Notes under the pieces: model-generated
Databases searched by the model: none
The model's input: only the letters and a program-made list of their open reading frames with translations
What the model was told of the DNA's origin: nothing
In this document: piece after piece, positions 50,751 through 62,090 of the stretch
How positions within the stretch are numbered: position 1 is the first letter of the stretch
Layout: each line of letters opens with the position of its first letter
Position numbers and translations under genes: made by a program
Assembly (NCBI RefSeq): GCF_000471905.2
Contig: NW_006495933.1
Span: 859,701 to 923,700 of the forward strand
Source: Amborella trichopoda
Lineage: Eukaryota > Streptophyta > Magnoliopsida > Amborellales > Amborellaceae
Length of the DNA: 64,000 nt
Direction: 5' to 3'

Positions 50751-52374
50751 CATACCTTATGTCTGGGGGTACCACCAAAAATGTTCTCTCTCCTCTCTCC
50801 CTAAGATGTGACCAAAATCTCAAGCAAAAAGTAGAATTTTTATTGATGAAACTTGGGTCGATGCATACTTGTTTATATAGAAGTGGGGCCCAAAGGTCGG
50901 TGTACACTAAAAAATTGACCTAATTGCTAAAAAATAACAATTAAGTGAATTAAAGAAATTCTAAGAAAATAAAGCAAAATGATGATTTTGCCCCTGCATC
51001 AACAATCCACAAAATTCCAATTGAGTCCCTACTATGCCCAAGAACTCTTGCGATCTTCTCGGGTTGGTTTGGGGTCTCTCCAATCTCTGTTCGGTCAAAA
51101 GATGATTCTTTTCTTAATCAGCTCAAGAAGATGGTCGTTTTGATACCACTTTAGGGCCACGGATCGGGTCTTTGGGCCATGATCACGAAGTGCAAAAATC
51201 ACGAAGCCGTGTGATGTTCTTCGATGACTTCTTAGCTGAATATCGACGAGCAAGTCGTTGTGAGAATTTGGCGATGAACGTGGGTTGATTTGGTGCCCGA
51301 TCGAAGATTTTTCATTTTTGATCTTTTTGCCGGAATTTCGTTTCCGGTGACCGAAAAGTGCAGAAACTTCGTTCTTGTCGCACGTCAAATCTAATCATCC
51401 ATCACGTGCGAGGTTCGGCTCTGATGAAGCCTCGAACCAAGTGCTTGTAATGGGTTTGATTTCGAGTCGGTTCAACTTTGCGAGTGTCATGATGTGGTCG
51501 CTTGATCGAGGTATGATCCTACTGGAAAACCTGCAGCCTTGCATTGAATCGCGATCTTCTCTCATATTTTTTTCCCTGGTCGAGCCACGACACGGGTCAT
51601 GCCACATATCAAAATGCTCGAATTGACGAGATGAACACACTAGTAAAATTTGAGCTTGATCCAGCTTCGGATGAGAGAGATACAGCCTTTCAAAGATGAG
51701 GCCAAAACCCATGATCGTAGTTTCCATTAATGGAAACTGGTTCACTAAGGGTGCACGGTAATAGCGCGTGACCTACCCATTTCGAGTAATTTGGCCATAA
51801 CTTGGTTCAAAAATGTCTGATCAAGCCGAAACATGGTCCCTAAGGGTTTTTTGAAGTTCCAGATCCAATGAAGGTGGTCCCACAGTCAGTTGATGCTTTA
51901 GTGATAGGGCTATAGTTATAATTTCAATTTCAGGGAGATAGAGATTGATTTTCCTACAATTGTTTTTGTGTCTGCACTGCCTTAAACTCGTTGGATTGTG
52001 ATAAAACTTGGCACGTGTTCTTAGGAGACCTTTATCAACATTCTTGATATTTCTTGGGCCATTCTGATACTGTTGGAAATTTTTCTTGTGGATTAGGGCT
52101 TTATTGTCCTGGGTTCTCTTTATTCTGCATCAGGGATACAAGGTGATGAAAAACGACCTCAAACAGTTTGCTCTACCGCATATTGTGCTTAGAGAGAAGC
52201 TAGAATAACAACATTTGGAAAATTACCCTTCGGCTTTATTATTATTTTTTCTCCTGGCCAAAGAATCCTCCGAACGTCGAAGGAATATTCGCGTAACACT
52301 ATAACTATGCTGCTCAGATGTCTGAATGCATTTACTACAAATTCACTCATGGAGACTTCGTGGGAGAAGGGACA

Positions 52375-52880
52375 TCGAGGGATGATTTTAACGTTTACCC
52401 TGTTAGATGTTTTGACGGCATTGTTGGCACCACACGAGGTTTTGCAGGATGCCTGATATGATAGTTTCTTGCATGTGAGGGATGATTTTAAAGTCTACAC
52501 CCTATTGGACATATTGACAGCGTTGTTGGCAGCCACACCTGATTTGCAGGGCTCTTGGCATGACAGTTTCTTGCATGTGAGGGATGATTTTAAAGTCTAC
52601 ACACTGTTGGACATCTTGGCAGCCATATCAGGTTTGCTTTGACAAGCAGAGTACCTCTGAGGTCCCATCCTACCGAGTCTAGTCTAGGGTTTTTTGTTGG
52701 CCTATCCTGAATGTCTGGTCTGGTCAGAGAGAGGTTTTAGCGAGGCGACCATGAAAGAGCCCTACCCTGGTTGTTGTAGGCAGGTATTGACCTGATTTGA
52801 TAGTTTCTTGCTTGACATAGATTGTTGAGGGATGATATTAACGTCCACACCTTGTTGGACATCTTGGCAGCGTTGTTGAA
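52375..52880 (+). repeat. Tandem array, about 100 bp units (GAGGGATGATTTTAA)
   Basis: Units begin GAGGGATGATTTTAA at about 52377, 52477 and 52579, and GAGGGATGATATTAA at about 52827. Each continues with a GTYTACACCCTGTTGGACAT-like segment, CAGCGTTGTTGGCAG, and GATAGTTTCTTGC. The last unit is separated by about 150 bp of other sequence. Confidence 0.8.
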
Positions 52881-53814
52881 AGTCACACCAGGTTTGTAGG
52901 GCGTCTGGTATGATAGTTTATTGCCTATGAGAATGTTGTTTCTTCGTATTTTTGGGTCTCGATAATAGGGTATTCTGCTACTAAGGATTTTATCCTAAAA
53001 TGTTGGCTGAAGCTGCCTGTGAAGACGAATGTTGCATCAACCTGCTTTTATTCGTCCAAACGCCCTTTGCGATTTTTCACTTTGACTGGGGGAAACGGTG
53101 CCGTAAAGATGGTTTTCACCACCCACCTTTTTATTAGGCTCTTTTGCTCATGACCTCATAGCCATTTCTACCTTCTTTTCATTTTTACTTATGGTGCCTT
53201 TTCGGGTTTTCACCGTGCTCGGTTTTTTATTTACGAAACGCTTTTACTCATGAGTTCGTGACCATGCCCGTCTGTCATTTTTACTCATGGCGTTCCCTTT
53301 TCAGGTTTACACCAAGCCCATTTTTTTGTGGGGTGTGTTTGAGGTCATGCCTCCGGGACCTGGGCAAAGCAGTTTAGCGTCATGCAATGAGGACGAGCAC
53401 TATAGTTTAAGGTCATATAGCTGAAACGTCGCGCAAAGCAAGTTAGCATCATGCAGCCAGGACGTGCACTATAGTTTAAGGTCATACAACTAGACCGTGT
53501 ATGAGTCGTCAACGAGGGGTGGACTCACTGGGAGGTGTGCAGTGGATGAAGCTCCATGGGGAATAGGCCTACGAATGGTGGTCTGACTCACTGGGGATGA
53601 AATGACCGAGACCATACATGGGCAGTGGGTTCAGGTGGTGATAGTGGCACAGTGAGGGAGGATAGTAGGCGAAAATGGACACACTGAGGAATTAGGAACC
53701 AAGGGTGGTTCCTTGCTAGTGTGCACACAGACGGGTCGGTTTGGGAAGGCATGCATGAAAGTGCATGCAAAAGGCATGGGTGCAGTAGCAGAAGGTTGTG
53801 CACAATAGCACAAA

Positions 53815-54100
53815 AGTGGCATGCTTGGCGGTAATAAGCGAGCTCGGTAGAAAGCTACGCTTGATGATAAACAGTGTGTGGCATCAAAACATGCATGGCA
53901 GTGAAAAGCGTGCAGTGGTGAAGAGTTCGGGACATCAAAGTGCACATGGCAGTGAGAAGCGCACGATGGTGAAAAGTGCACGGCATCAAAACGTGGATGA
54001 CAGCGAGAAGCACACGGTGGTGAAAGGTGAACGACATCTAAATGCGCATGATAGTGAAAAGTGCACAGCTGTGTAAAATGTGCATAGCAGTGAGAAGCGT
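53815..54100 (+). repeat. Tandem array, about 53 bp units (GGCAGTGAGAAGCGCACG)
   Basis: Five or six units carry GCATGGCAGTGAAAAGCGTGC, ACATGGCAGTGAGAAGCG or ATGACAGCGAGAAGC, joined to GTGGTGAAAAGTGCACGGCATC-type text (described in parts of 20 bases or fewer: GTGGTGAAAAGTGCACGG). The frames on the minus strand that read His-Ala-Phe repeats are by-products. Confidence 0.8.
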
Positions 54101-54228
54101 GCGGCAATGTGTCTCAGTTTAGCTTCAGGCTGAGATCAAGCCCGACCCGGTCCGACCCATCATCATTTGAACTTTTGAACCCGGGGGTAATTTCTTCTTT
54201 ATGAAGGGCACTTTTGTGACCTCCAAGG

Positions 54229-54235
54229 TTTAAAA
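54229..54235 (+). promoter_or_regulatory. Antisense TATA-like motif, second minus-strand copy
   Basis: TTTAAAAGGGGTTTAAAC is the degenerate counterpart of the motifs at 23674 (plus) and 40049 (minus). In all three 3' regions it reads antisense to the element and is followed by a TACTNTTTGACC or TTTACTGTTT segment. Confidence 0.4.
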
Positions 54236-55969
54236 GGGGTTTAAACTCCCCCTTTTACCATTTGACCTTAGTGAAAAATGACTGAGGGTTTTTGGTAGTG
54301 AGAGGGTGAACTCTGGTGAGTAGGGAAAAAGGACTTGGTAGTGGGTACTTTCTGGCGATAGAAACCTGCCAGAAAGAAGAAGAAGGTCTGGTGGTGAGCT
54401 TTTTTCGGCACGAGGAACACACTGAAAAGGGGAAGAAGCAGGTAGGGCAGTGAGAAGAGTGTTCGTCGAGAAGGGGGAAAAGGGCTGCAGCGTAGCAATG
54501 ACCGGGAGAAAGCCTGGGGGACTCTGGTGTTTTCCCAGCAAGTAGCAGGGTCTTCCAGTGGCCACTGTCATTGAGTGTAGTGAAGGCAGGGAATTTGCAG
54601 AAGTCTTCCAGTGGCTTTAGTGGTTTTCACGAATATCGGGGGGAGTTTCTGATAATAACATAGGTTTCAATGGAAGCCCAGGTTCCTAGTGAGTTGTAAA
54701 GGTCTTTTCTGGTGACTGGTAGTGGTTTTTTGGTTAGCAGCAGGGCATTGGTGGTTTTCTGACCGGGTGGCTCACAGGGGATCCGAAGGGTCATCGGGCA
54801 GCTAAGGAGTCGCGGGGAGATTGAAGGTCCACACATGCCCATGCAATGAGTCATTGTACATGCAGGTGCAGCGCATGGAAAGCGAAGGGTTGCCCATCAA
54901 GGAGATGGTGCGCATAAATTTTGAGGCGTCATACACACGACGTGAAGCATGCGCATGGTGGTGAACATGCATGGTGATGAACACGCACGCACGCAATAGT
55001 GAGTACGCATGGTGGTGAACACATGCGGCGGGAAGCATGCGCACGACAGTGAATACGCACAACGGTGAGGATGTGCACAGTAGTGCTAGTGCATGCCGAT
55101 GGGTGCACATGGTGAGTTGCGTGCAGAACGACGTATGTTTTAAGAGGCATGAGGGTCTTGTAGAATGTCAAGGTCTCAGGAAGAAACTGCTGAAGGCTGG
55201 CATTCTCATGGGTGCTTGGTTGGTCAGTGGAGACCTGATCTGGCTTGCAAGGTCTGTTGGAAGCCAAGTCCTCAAGCACAATTGTGAACTCCAGGTTGCT
55301 CCGTGGAAGGGTACCCACCATGATCAGGGAAAACTCTCCATCATAGGCCAGCTTCCTATCAGAGAGGTTTGCTTTGGTCATCTGCTATACTAGATCTAAA
55401 GTCCTTCTCTTTTTCTTCTGTGAGAGAGACACTAGTGATCAACTGCTCTCTTTTTGCAAGAGCAATGTTGACGATTAGTTGTTATCCTTTCCTCAGATAA
55501 AAGAGCAACGCTGATGATCAAACGTTCTCTCTTCCTTAGATGCAAGAGCAATGCTAACGACCTTTTTACAATTTAAGCCGTTTGAGATTACACACTTGTA
55601 ACTTGTAACTTCTCTTAATTGAATGGAAACTTTGCTTGTTTACGTTGATTGTCTCCCATTTTTTTATTCTTGCTTTTGCTGATTCTTTTTCTTATGATGG
55701 CCTTTTGGGTTTTCACCATGTATGTGTTTTGAAATTTTTACTCATGATAGCGGATGGAACTATCATGCCCCGTCATTTCTTTTAGACATTTTTTTACTTG
55801 GCACCCTTTCGAGTTTTTGTCGTGCCCGTCTTTTTCAAGGAGGTATTTTTAAGGTCTCGCCTCCTAGACCATAGAGATGGTGTGTTTTATGGTCACACAG
55901 TAAGACATGAGTGCATGTTTTACTTACCTCTGAGATCATAAATCAAGGGTAGTACTTCTTTAGATAGGG

Positions 55970-56960
55970 TCCGGTGATAGAAGGCATTGCTTCCTTCCCA
56001 TCAGGATTAGTGAGTATATAGCCTCCGTTTGGTGAGGCTTTCTTGATCACGAAAGGGCCCTCCCACTTTGGCTCAAACTTCCCCTTCCGTCGCTCATGCA
56101 TAATGATTGGTCATTTTACTGCTAGGACTAAATCACCACGAGTGAATGAACGAACTTTGATTGATTTGTCAAAAGCCCTCTTCATCCTTCCTCAATGAGG
56201 TTCAAGGTTATGTTGGGCTTTGAATCTCTTCTCATCAAGCGTGTCTAGCTCTTGGTAGTGAAGCTTAACTTGTTCATCTTTAGTCATACTTTGATATATG
56301 ACCATGCGCAACAAAGGGAGTTGAATCTCGAGGGGCAGTACCACTTCACTCCCATAGACCAATGATTAGGGAGTAGAGTCAGTAGCACTTCTGGTGGTGG
56401 TGCGATAAGCCCACAAGGTCTCGGGAAGCTTCTCATGCCAATATTTCTTTGTCCTAGACACTGACTTCCTCAGAACATTACATAGAGTCTTGTTGAAAGC
56501 TTCGTCAAACCATTTGCCTAAGGGTGGTACATAGTGGAGTACTTCCGCTCAAAACAAAACTAGTTAACCAAGCGATTGATGTGCTGGCTTATGAATTGAG
56601 GACCATTATCTGGCGTGATACGATTGGGCGCACCGAATCGGTAAATGATGTGATGACATACAAAGTTGGCTACTTCTGTCCCAGGGACACTCCTAAGGGG
56701 GATTGCCTCCGCCCATTTGGAGAAGTAATCCGTGGTGGCCAAGATGAATGTGTGTCCCAATACTGAAGGAGGGTCGATGGGTCCTATAATATCCATGCCC
56801 CAATGTGAGAAAGGCCATGACAATCATCACAAGATGCAGAGGCTCCGGTGGTTGGTGAATGAGATTCGAGTGCATTTGGCACACTCGACATCTCTTGGCA
56901 TATGCCATCGAGTCTATGACCATTGATGGCCAGTAGTACCCTAGCCTACGTATCCGCTCA
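55970..56960 (-). pseudogene. Integrase of the second minus-strand A copy
   Basis: The zinc-domain end reads YAKRCRVCQMHSNLIHQ (56900). The core has MDIIGPIDPPSVLGH with the first Asp and ITPDNGPQFISQHI with the second. The third acidic region (56510-56420) is legible only with frameshifts as DEAFNK-type text and WHEKLPETLWAY. The C-terminal end near 56040 encodes KFEPKWEGPFVIKKAS-type text. Stops within 56500-56930 break it. Confidence 0.8.
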
Positions 56961-57478
56961 TAGAGTATGCGTCTTGACTAGTGGAATCTGCAAATCTCGA
57001 CCTGCACTTCTTCAAGTACATGTTCTGCCCCCTTTGAGCCGATACATCTGAGAAAGATTCCATCAAAGGAACGTTGAAAGAGAGTGTCGCTTTCAAGAAG
57101 AGTATATTTAGTGGACATTCTTCGTACGTTGTTGTGCTCAATACGATCGTTCGACAGCTGACTGTGTTTAACGAAGTTGATTATGTGTTCCCTTCAATCT
57201 TCAACTTGCTCAATCTCAACGCATATTGGATCAAAAGCTCTATTCCTCCCATTTTTCAACCCGATCCGCTGCTTTTTCACCTTCGAGAGAGTCCTTAGTA
57301 GCAAGGAGTTCCTCGAATGTATAAGGAGGACATTTCGAGAAGATAATCCTCTCATCGTCCCTATCTAATTCTTTGAAAAGCTGTACATGTCTCCATTCTG
57401 CTATGCATATGGCCATGGGTTCCTTTGGTGAGACTTGGATGGTGGCATTGAGCTTAGCTAGGGCATCAACTTGGGAAT

Positions 57479-58150
57479 TCAGCCTTCTGAGGATGTGTCA
57501 TAAGGAAAGGTCATCGAGATTTGCATCAAAGTTTTAGCGGTGTCATGATAAGGCTTGAGGCTGTCCTTTCTCATATCGTATAATCCTTTAAGTTGTCGTA
57601 TTACTAACTCGAAATCACTGAAAATGGCCAGCCACTCCAAGTTCATGTCTAAGGCAATCTCAAGCCCAATTATGAGCACTTGATATTCGGCCTCATTGTG
57701 TAAGTCTGTCTTTGTGAGAGAGAAGAATAAGGGGATAACGCCATCTTGAGGAGTAAAACACCACACCAGCACCACCTCGCTCAGGCTGAAAGACCTCGTC
57801 AAAATACATCTTCCAATCATAAGGTTGCTCAACACAGAACACCTCTTCATCAGGGAGATCACTCGACAGGGGGGATTCTGCTGAGAGGGTGTGTGCGGCT
57901 AGGAAATCAGCTAAGGCTTGGACCTTGACGGCTTTATGTGGTATTGTTGTTGAATTCCATCAGTAATAATGACCATTTTGGTAGACATTGTGACAGGCAG
58001 GGGCGCATCATAAGGAACTTGATGGGATCAGCTCTTGAGATGAGTTGAACTTCATGGCCAAGCAAATAATGGTGAAGCTTCTGGTCCGCGAAGGTCAATG
58101 CCAGGCACATCTTCTTAATTGGTGGGTAGTTCTTCTCAGCTCCTTGCATG
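57479..58150 (-). pseudogene. RNase H and second RNase H, second minus-strand copy
   Basis: Frame 58149-57934 reads MQGAEKNYPPIKKMCLALTF and LPKWSLLLMEFN, the end of the RT-linked RNase H. Frame 57862-57479 holds the archaeal-type second domain: VIPLFFSLTKTDLHNEAEYQ, VLIIGLEIALDMNLEWLAIF and SDFELVIRQLKG. The last reads SDFEL where SDSEL is expected; the Asp is kept. The first Asp region (MYFDEV) is read only in another frame near 57800. It confirms the dual RNase H layout seen at 26838-27530. Confidence 0.8.
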
Positions 58151-58197
58151 CTGCGGCTGAGGTAGTACAGAACAGTTTCTTTCCTTACCTCATTGTT

Positions 58198-59075
58198 TTA
58201 TGTTAAGAGTGCGCCTAGTGACTTGTTGAGAGCGGTCACATACAAAATGAGAGGCCTCCCCAACACTGGCATAGAGAGTATTCGAGGACATAGCAAATAT
58301 TCTTTGATGTGCTCCAGAGTTGTCTGACATTCCCCATCCCATATGAAAGGACAATATTTCTTCAACATTTGTGTAAAACGATTACAACGACCTGAGAGAT
58401 TGGAGATGAATCTTCGAATATAGGCAAGCTGGCCTTGTAGAGACCAGAGCTCTCGAAATGTTGCTGGCGGTGGCATTTCTCTGATTGCCTTGATCTTGAT
58501 AAGTTCGATTTCCAACCCTTGATACCTAACAACGAACCTCAAGAATTTTCTTGAATGTACACTGAAGGCACACTTCAAGGGGTTCATTTTGAGTTTGTGC
58601 TGGCGAAGCCGCTTGAACACTCGTTCAAGATCACACATGTCAACTTCCTTGATCTTAGATTTTACCACCAAGTCATCCACGTAACATTCCACTTCCTTGT
58701 GCATCATATCTTTAAAAATCTTTAAAAATGGTGGTCATTGCCCGTTGATACGCTGCACCAGCATTCTTCAATCCGAATGACATCATTGTGTAACAAAAGA
58801 CCCTTTTAGGAGTCAGGAAGGTGGTGGCCTCCTCGTCTCCAGAAGCCATCCTTATCTGATTATACCTTGAGTATCCATCCATGAAAGATAAAATTTAATA
58901 ATGGGCCTATAGAGTCGATAATAATTTCTGTGAATGGCAACGGGAAGTCATCTTTCGGACAGGCAGCGTTCAAGTCATGAAAGTCGATGCAGACCCTGAT
59001 TTGACCATTCTTCTTTTTAATTGGAACAACATTTGTAAGACATTTTGGATATTTGACTTCTTGCATAAAGCCTGC
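58198..59075 (-). pseudogene. Reverse transcriptase of the second minus-strand copy, cut by an LTR
   Basis: From the right: AGFMQEVKYPKCLTNVVPIK begins exactly at the insertion point 59075, then IRVCIDFHDLNAACPKDDFP. A frameshift near 58920 hides the FMDGYSG block. Frame 58707-58198 is open for 169 codons with the catalytic YVDDLVVKSKIKE, then DLERVFKRLRQHKLKMNP, GLEIELIKIKAIREMPPP, GQLAYIRRFISNLSGRC and the start of RNase H (LYVTALNKSLGALL). The YVDD box is intact here, unlike in the copy near 27925. Confidence 0.85.
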
Positions 59076-60756
59076 TATTTGAGGGCATTTTTCATGACCT
59101 TGTATCCCCGATGTGAAACAAAGAGAAGCCAGGATAATAAAGCCCTTATCCAGAAGCAAAATTTACAATAGTCTCAAAATGGCCCAAGAAGGATCAATAA
59201 TGTTTACAAAGGTCTCCTAAGAACACCTGCTAAGTTTCGTCGCAATCCGACGAGTTTAAGGCAGTGCAGGCGCAAAAATAGTTTTGGGAAAATCTACCTT
59301 TATCGCGCTGAAATGGACCTTATAACTACAACCATATCAGCGGAGCTCCAAATGGCACTAGGATCACTGCCATTGGATCTGAAATATCTGAAAACCCTTA
59401 GGGACCAATTTTTTATTTGATCAGATGTTTCTGGACTAAGTTATGGCCAAATTACCTGAAAGGGGTAGGTCACACGCTATTACCGTGCACCCTCAATGAA
59501 CCACTTTCCATTAATGGAAACTGTATTCATGGGTTTTGGGCTCAACTTTGAAGGGTTGTATCTCTCTCATCCCAAGCCGGATCAAGTTCAAATTTTATGA
59601 GGCATGCTCTCGTTGACCCAAGCATTTGATATGTCGCACGACCCACGTCGAGGCCCGAGCCGAGAGAAAAACATAAGAGAAGATCACTATTCAAGGCAAG
59701 GTTGTAGGTTTTTCAACAGGAGCGTACTTCGATAGAGTTGCCACATCACGACGCTCACACGTTGGATCGACCCAAAATTAGACCCATTACGAGCATAAAG
59801 TTCGAGGCTTCATTAGAGTTGAACCGCACACATGATGGCCAATCAGATTTGACGTGCGATAACTATGAGTTTGCTGCACTTTTCGGCCACCGAAAACCAA
59901 ATTCAGGCTAAAATATCAAAAATGGAAAATATTCGTTCACGTGCCAAATCAAGCCATGTTCATCGCCAAACACTCATGATTACTTGCTCGTCGATATTCA
60001 GCGAAGAAATAATTGAAAAACAGTCAGAAATTCATATAGTCTTTAAACAAAGATTGCACGTTTCTCATGATTTTTGCACTTCGTGATCGTGGCCCAAAGA
60101 CCCGATACGTGGCTCAAAAGTGGAATCAAAACGATGGTCTTCCCGAGACGATCAAGGAAAGAATCATCTTTTGCCCAAACGGAGATCGAAAAGACCCTGA
60201 ACAACCCCCGGGAAGATCGTAAGAGTTCTTGGGCACAACAAGGACTCAATTGGAATTTCATGACTATGTGAACGTCGAGGAGATTCATGTAATGGTGTAA
60301 CTAGGCTGCTCAGACGTAGGGATGCACTCTTCACGGTTCCGTCCATGGAAACTTTAGTGGGAGAAGAGACCTTTTTGAGGGATATTGTTGAAGTCCTCAC
60401 CCTCGTGCGGACTGTTTGTGATTTTGAATCTGAGGATTTTGTACAGACCTCGTCAGTCAAAATTAGGCCCATTTGGCAATTGAGTGCCATGTCGAAGGGC
60501 ATTGTTCCCATTTGGTCTGGGTGTTTGGGTTTTCTTACGTCCTCTAGTGTTGTGCCACATTTCAAAGATGAATAGCGTGCTAAAGGGCCTTACGTCGACG
60601 CCTTCTTCTTTACGAATGAGTCGTTCTTGGATTATTGGTGCAGGGGCAAAATTGTCATTTTACCCCATTTTCTTAGATTTTCTTTAATTATTTTAATGCT
60701 TAATTTTTGACATTTAGGTCAACTTTTGATGTACCCCTACCGTTGGGCCCCACTTC

Positions 60757-60764
60757 TTTATAAA
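60757..60764 (+). promoter_or_regulatory. TATA box of the family A LTR (copy at 59076)
   Basis: TTTATAAA lies in CACTTCTTTATAAACAAGC, homologous to 8694. The AATAAA signal at 60804 is 40 bp downstream within CCCAAGTTTCACCAATAAAA, which puts R between about 60785 and 60830. Confidence 0.65.
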
Positions 60765-60892
60765 CAAGCACACACCACATGTAAAAGGACCCCAAGTTTC
60801 ACCAATAAAATTCTATTGTTTGCTTGAAATTTTGGTCACATCTTTGAGAGAGAGGAGAGAGAAGACTTTTGATGGTACCCCTAGGCATAAGG

Positions 60893-61145
60893 TAAACTCT
60901 CTCTTCTTTCTCTCTCTTCATTCTCTTTCTTCTTTCTCCCTTCTCTTTTCTTTCTCCTTTTCTTTTCTCTCTTTCTTTCCTTTTTGTCTCTCTTCATTCT
61001 TTTTCTTCTTTCTCTCTTTCATTTTCTCTCTTTCTTCTTTCCTTTTCTCTCTCTCATATTCCTCTTTCTTCTCTCTTTTTCCTTTTCTCTCCTTCTTTCC
61101 TTTTTGTCTCTTCTCTTTCTTTTCTCTCTCTGTTTTATTCTCATC
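60893..61145 (+). repeat. Pyrimidine tract of the LTR at 59076, about 250 bp
   Basis: TCTCTTTCTTC-type units run from just after GTAAAC to the CATCTCATG segment that also ends the tract at 9196. It is shorter than the other two copies, showing length turnover. Confidence 0.85.
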
Positions 61146-61149
61146 TCAT

Positions 61150-62090
61150 GTTCTTGTCTTTCTTAGACAATTGCGCCTGGCAGTGCATACTGTTGAGCGT
61201 GACGTTCTCTTCCCTCCCTGTCCATATCGCACGACAATGCAAATGGCGGGTGTGATCTTCCTCTTTTTCTCAGATAGTTGTATGCGACAATACATACTGT
61301 CGAGTGTGACGATCTCTTCTCTCTCTGTCCATCGTGCACGGTAGTGCAGATGCCATGCGTGATACTTCTTTTTTTCCTGTTTGTTGTGCGCGGCAGTACA
61401 TACTACCAAGTGTAGCGATCTCCTCTCTCTGTCCATCGCGCACGGCAGTGCAAATGCCATGCGTGATCTTATTCTTTTCTTCAGTTTGTTTTGCATGGCA
61501 CTGCATACTGTTGAACGTGACGATCTCTTCTCTCCCTGTCCGTTACGCACAGCAGTGCAAGTGCCGTGTGTGATTCTCCCCTCTTTCTCTTTGACTTTTT
61601 TGCATGGCAGAGAACACTGTCAAGCGTGATTCGTCTCCCTTCTCAGTTTCTGTCACGCACGGCAGCACACACTGTTGAGCACAATTTCCTCTCTATCTTT
61701 CCACCTTTTGCTTGTTTGACTAGAGGGCTGGTTGAGCCTTGCACTGCTGTGCTAGCCCTAATGTCGAGCAGTTTCACTGTTATGCCGAACTAGTTACCGT
61801 GCCCATGTAGCTGCCGTGCCAGGCTAGTCACCGTGTTAAGACAGTCGCCACGCCAGTCTTGTTGTTGAGTAGTTTAGCCGTTGTGCCGGACTTGTTACTG
61901 TGCCCGTTTAGCTCCCGCACAAGACCAGCCACTGTGTTAGATTAGTCGTCGTGTTCATCTGATAGTTCAGTAGTTTAACTGTTGTGTTGCTCTAGTTATT
62001 GTGCCCATCTAGCTACCGCACCAGACCAATCGTTGTGCTAGTCTAATCACTACATACGCCTAATCGTCGGGTTAAACGACTCCGTTCAAA
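61150..62090 (+). repeat. Two minisatellite arrays of the LTR at 59076
   Basis: 61150-61700 alternates GGCAGTGCATACTGTT/GGCAGTACATACTACC cores with GGCAGTGCAAATGCC-type cores, each near GTGTGA or GCGTGA. 61718-62090 repeats GTCGAGCAGTTTCACTGTTATG, GTTGAGTAGTTTAGCCG and GTTCAGTAGTTTAACTG about every 100 bp (first quoted unit core: GTCGAGCAGTTTCACTG). Confidence 0.75.

Larger units (their letters stand above)
48917..50755 (-). other. Candidate U5 intron in the minus-strand LTR (1839 bp)
   Basis: Donor-like ATAAG|GTATGC and acceptor-like (TG)n-TTTCGTAG|GTAAGAAG occupy the same places as in the plus-strand LTRs. GTATGC keeps the GT and the +3 A; TTCGTAG is a weaker but valid acceptor. In a 3' LTR this interval would not be transcribed in the sense RNA if the upstream AATAAA is used. 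Confidence 0.45.
48625..52165 (-). repeat. Family A LTR, minus strand, 3541 bp (3' LTR)
   Basis: On the minus strand it runs from TGTTTGAGGTC (52165) to AACCA (48625). All landmarks of the LTR at 7405 are present in reverse: TATATAA (50879-50873), AATAAA (50844-50839), AAG|GT donor (50755), purine tract on the plus strand (50391-50750), minisatellites, and acceptor (48917). The sequence beyond 48625 has no PBS, and a 3' region precedes it, so it is a 3' LTR. The 5 bp flanks (CTCAC and GTTTG) do not match, as expected for one LTR of a two-LTR element. Confidence 0.85.
52166..55960 (-). other. 3' region of the second minus-strand A copy
   Basis: There is no sense coding. It is homologous to 22624-25205 in the same orientation and to 38481-43197 in reverse. 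It contains a roughly 100 bp array (52375-52880), 33 bp units (53365-53510), a 53 bp array (53815-54100), GCGCATGGTGGTGAAC units (54940-55110) and an antisense TATA-like motif at 54229. Segments near 53130-53400 and 55690-55890 resemble each other (TTTTTACTCATG, then AGGTC..GCCTCC..GACC), so part of the region is duplicated at its two ends. Confidence 0.65.
52166..59075 (-). mobile_element. Family A copy, minus strand: RT to 3' region (3' LTR at 48625)
   Basis: Read right to left: RT (59075-58200), RNase H and second RNase H (58150-57480), integrase (56960-55970), 3' region (55960-52166), then the LTR at 52165-48625. The part upstream of the RT fingers is cut off by the insertion of a plus-strand A copy whose LTR begins at 59076. 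All enzymes are broken by stops or frameshifts. Confidence 0.8.

Noticed and set aside
50491-50923. Lys/Glu/Arg-rich open frames on the plus strand and Ser/Leu-rich frames on the minus strand
   Set aside because: They lie over the purine side of the same tract, have no sequence other than repeat units, and are open in several frames at once.
48625-52165. Solo LTR
   Set aside because: The five-base flanks do not match, and the adjacent 3' region with pol belongs to the same orientation, so it is the 3' LTR of that copy.
53631-54107. 158-codon His/Ala/Cys-rich open frame on the minus strand
   Set aside because: It follows the 53 bp tandem array, whose length variation is not codon-based, and has no homologue among the other 3' regions.
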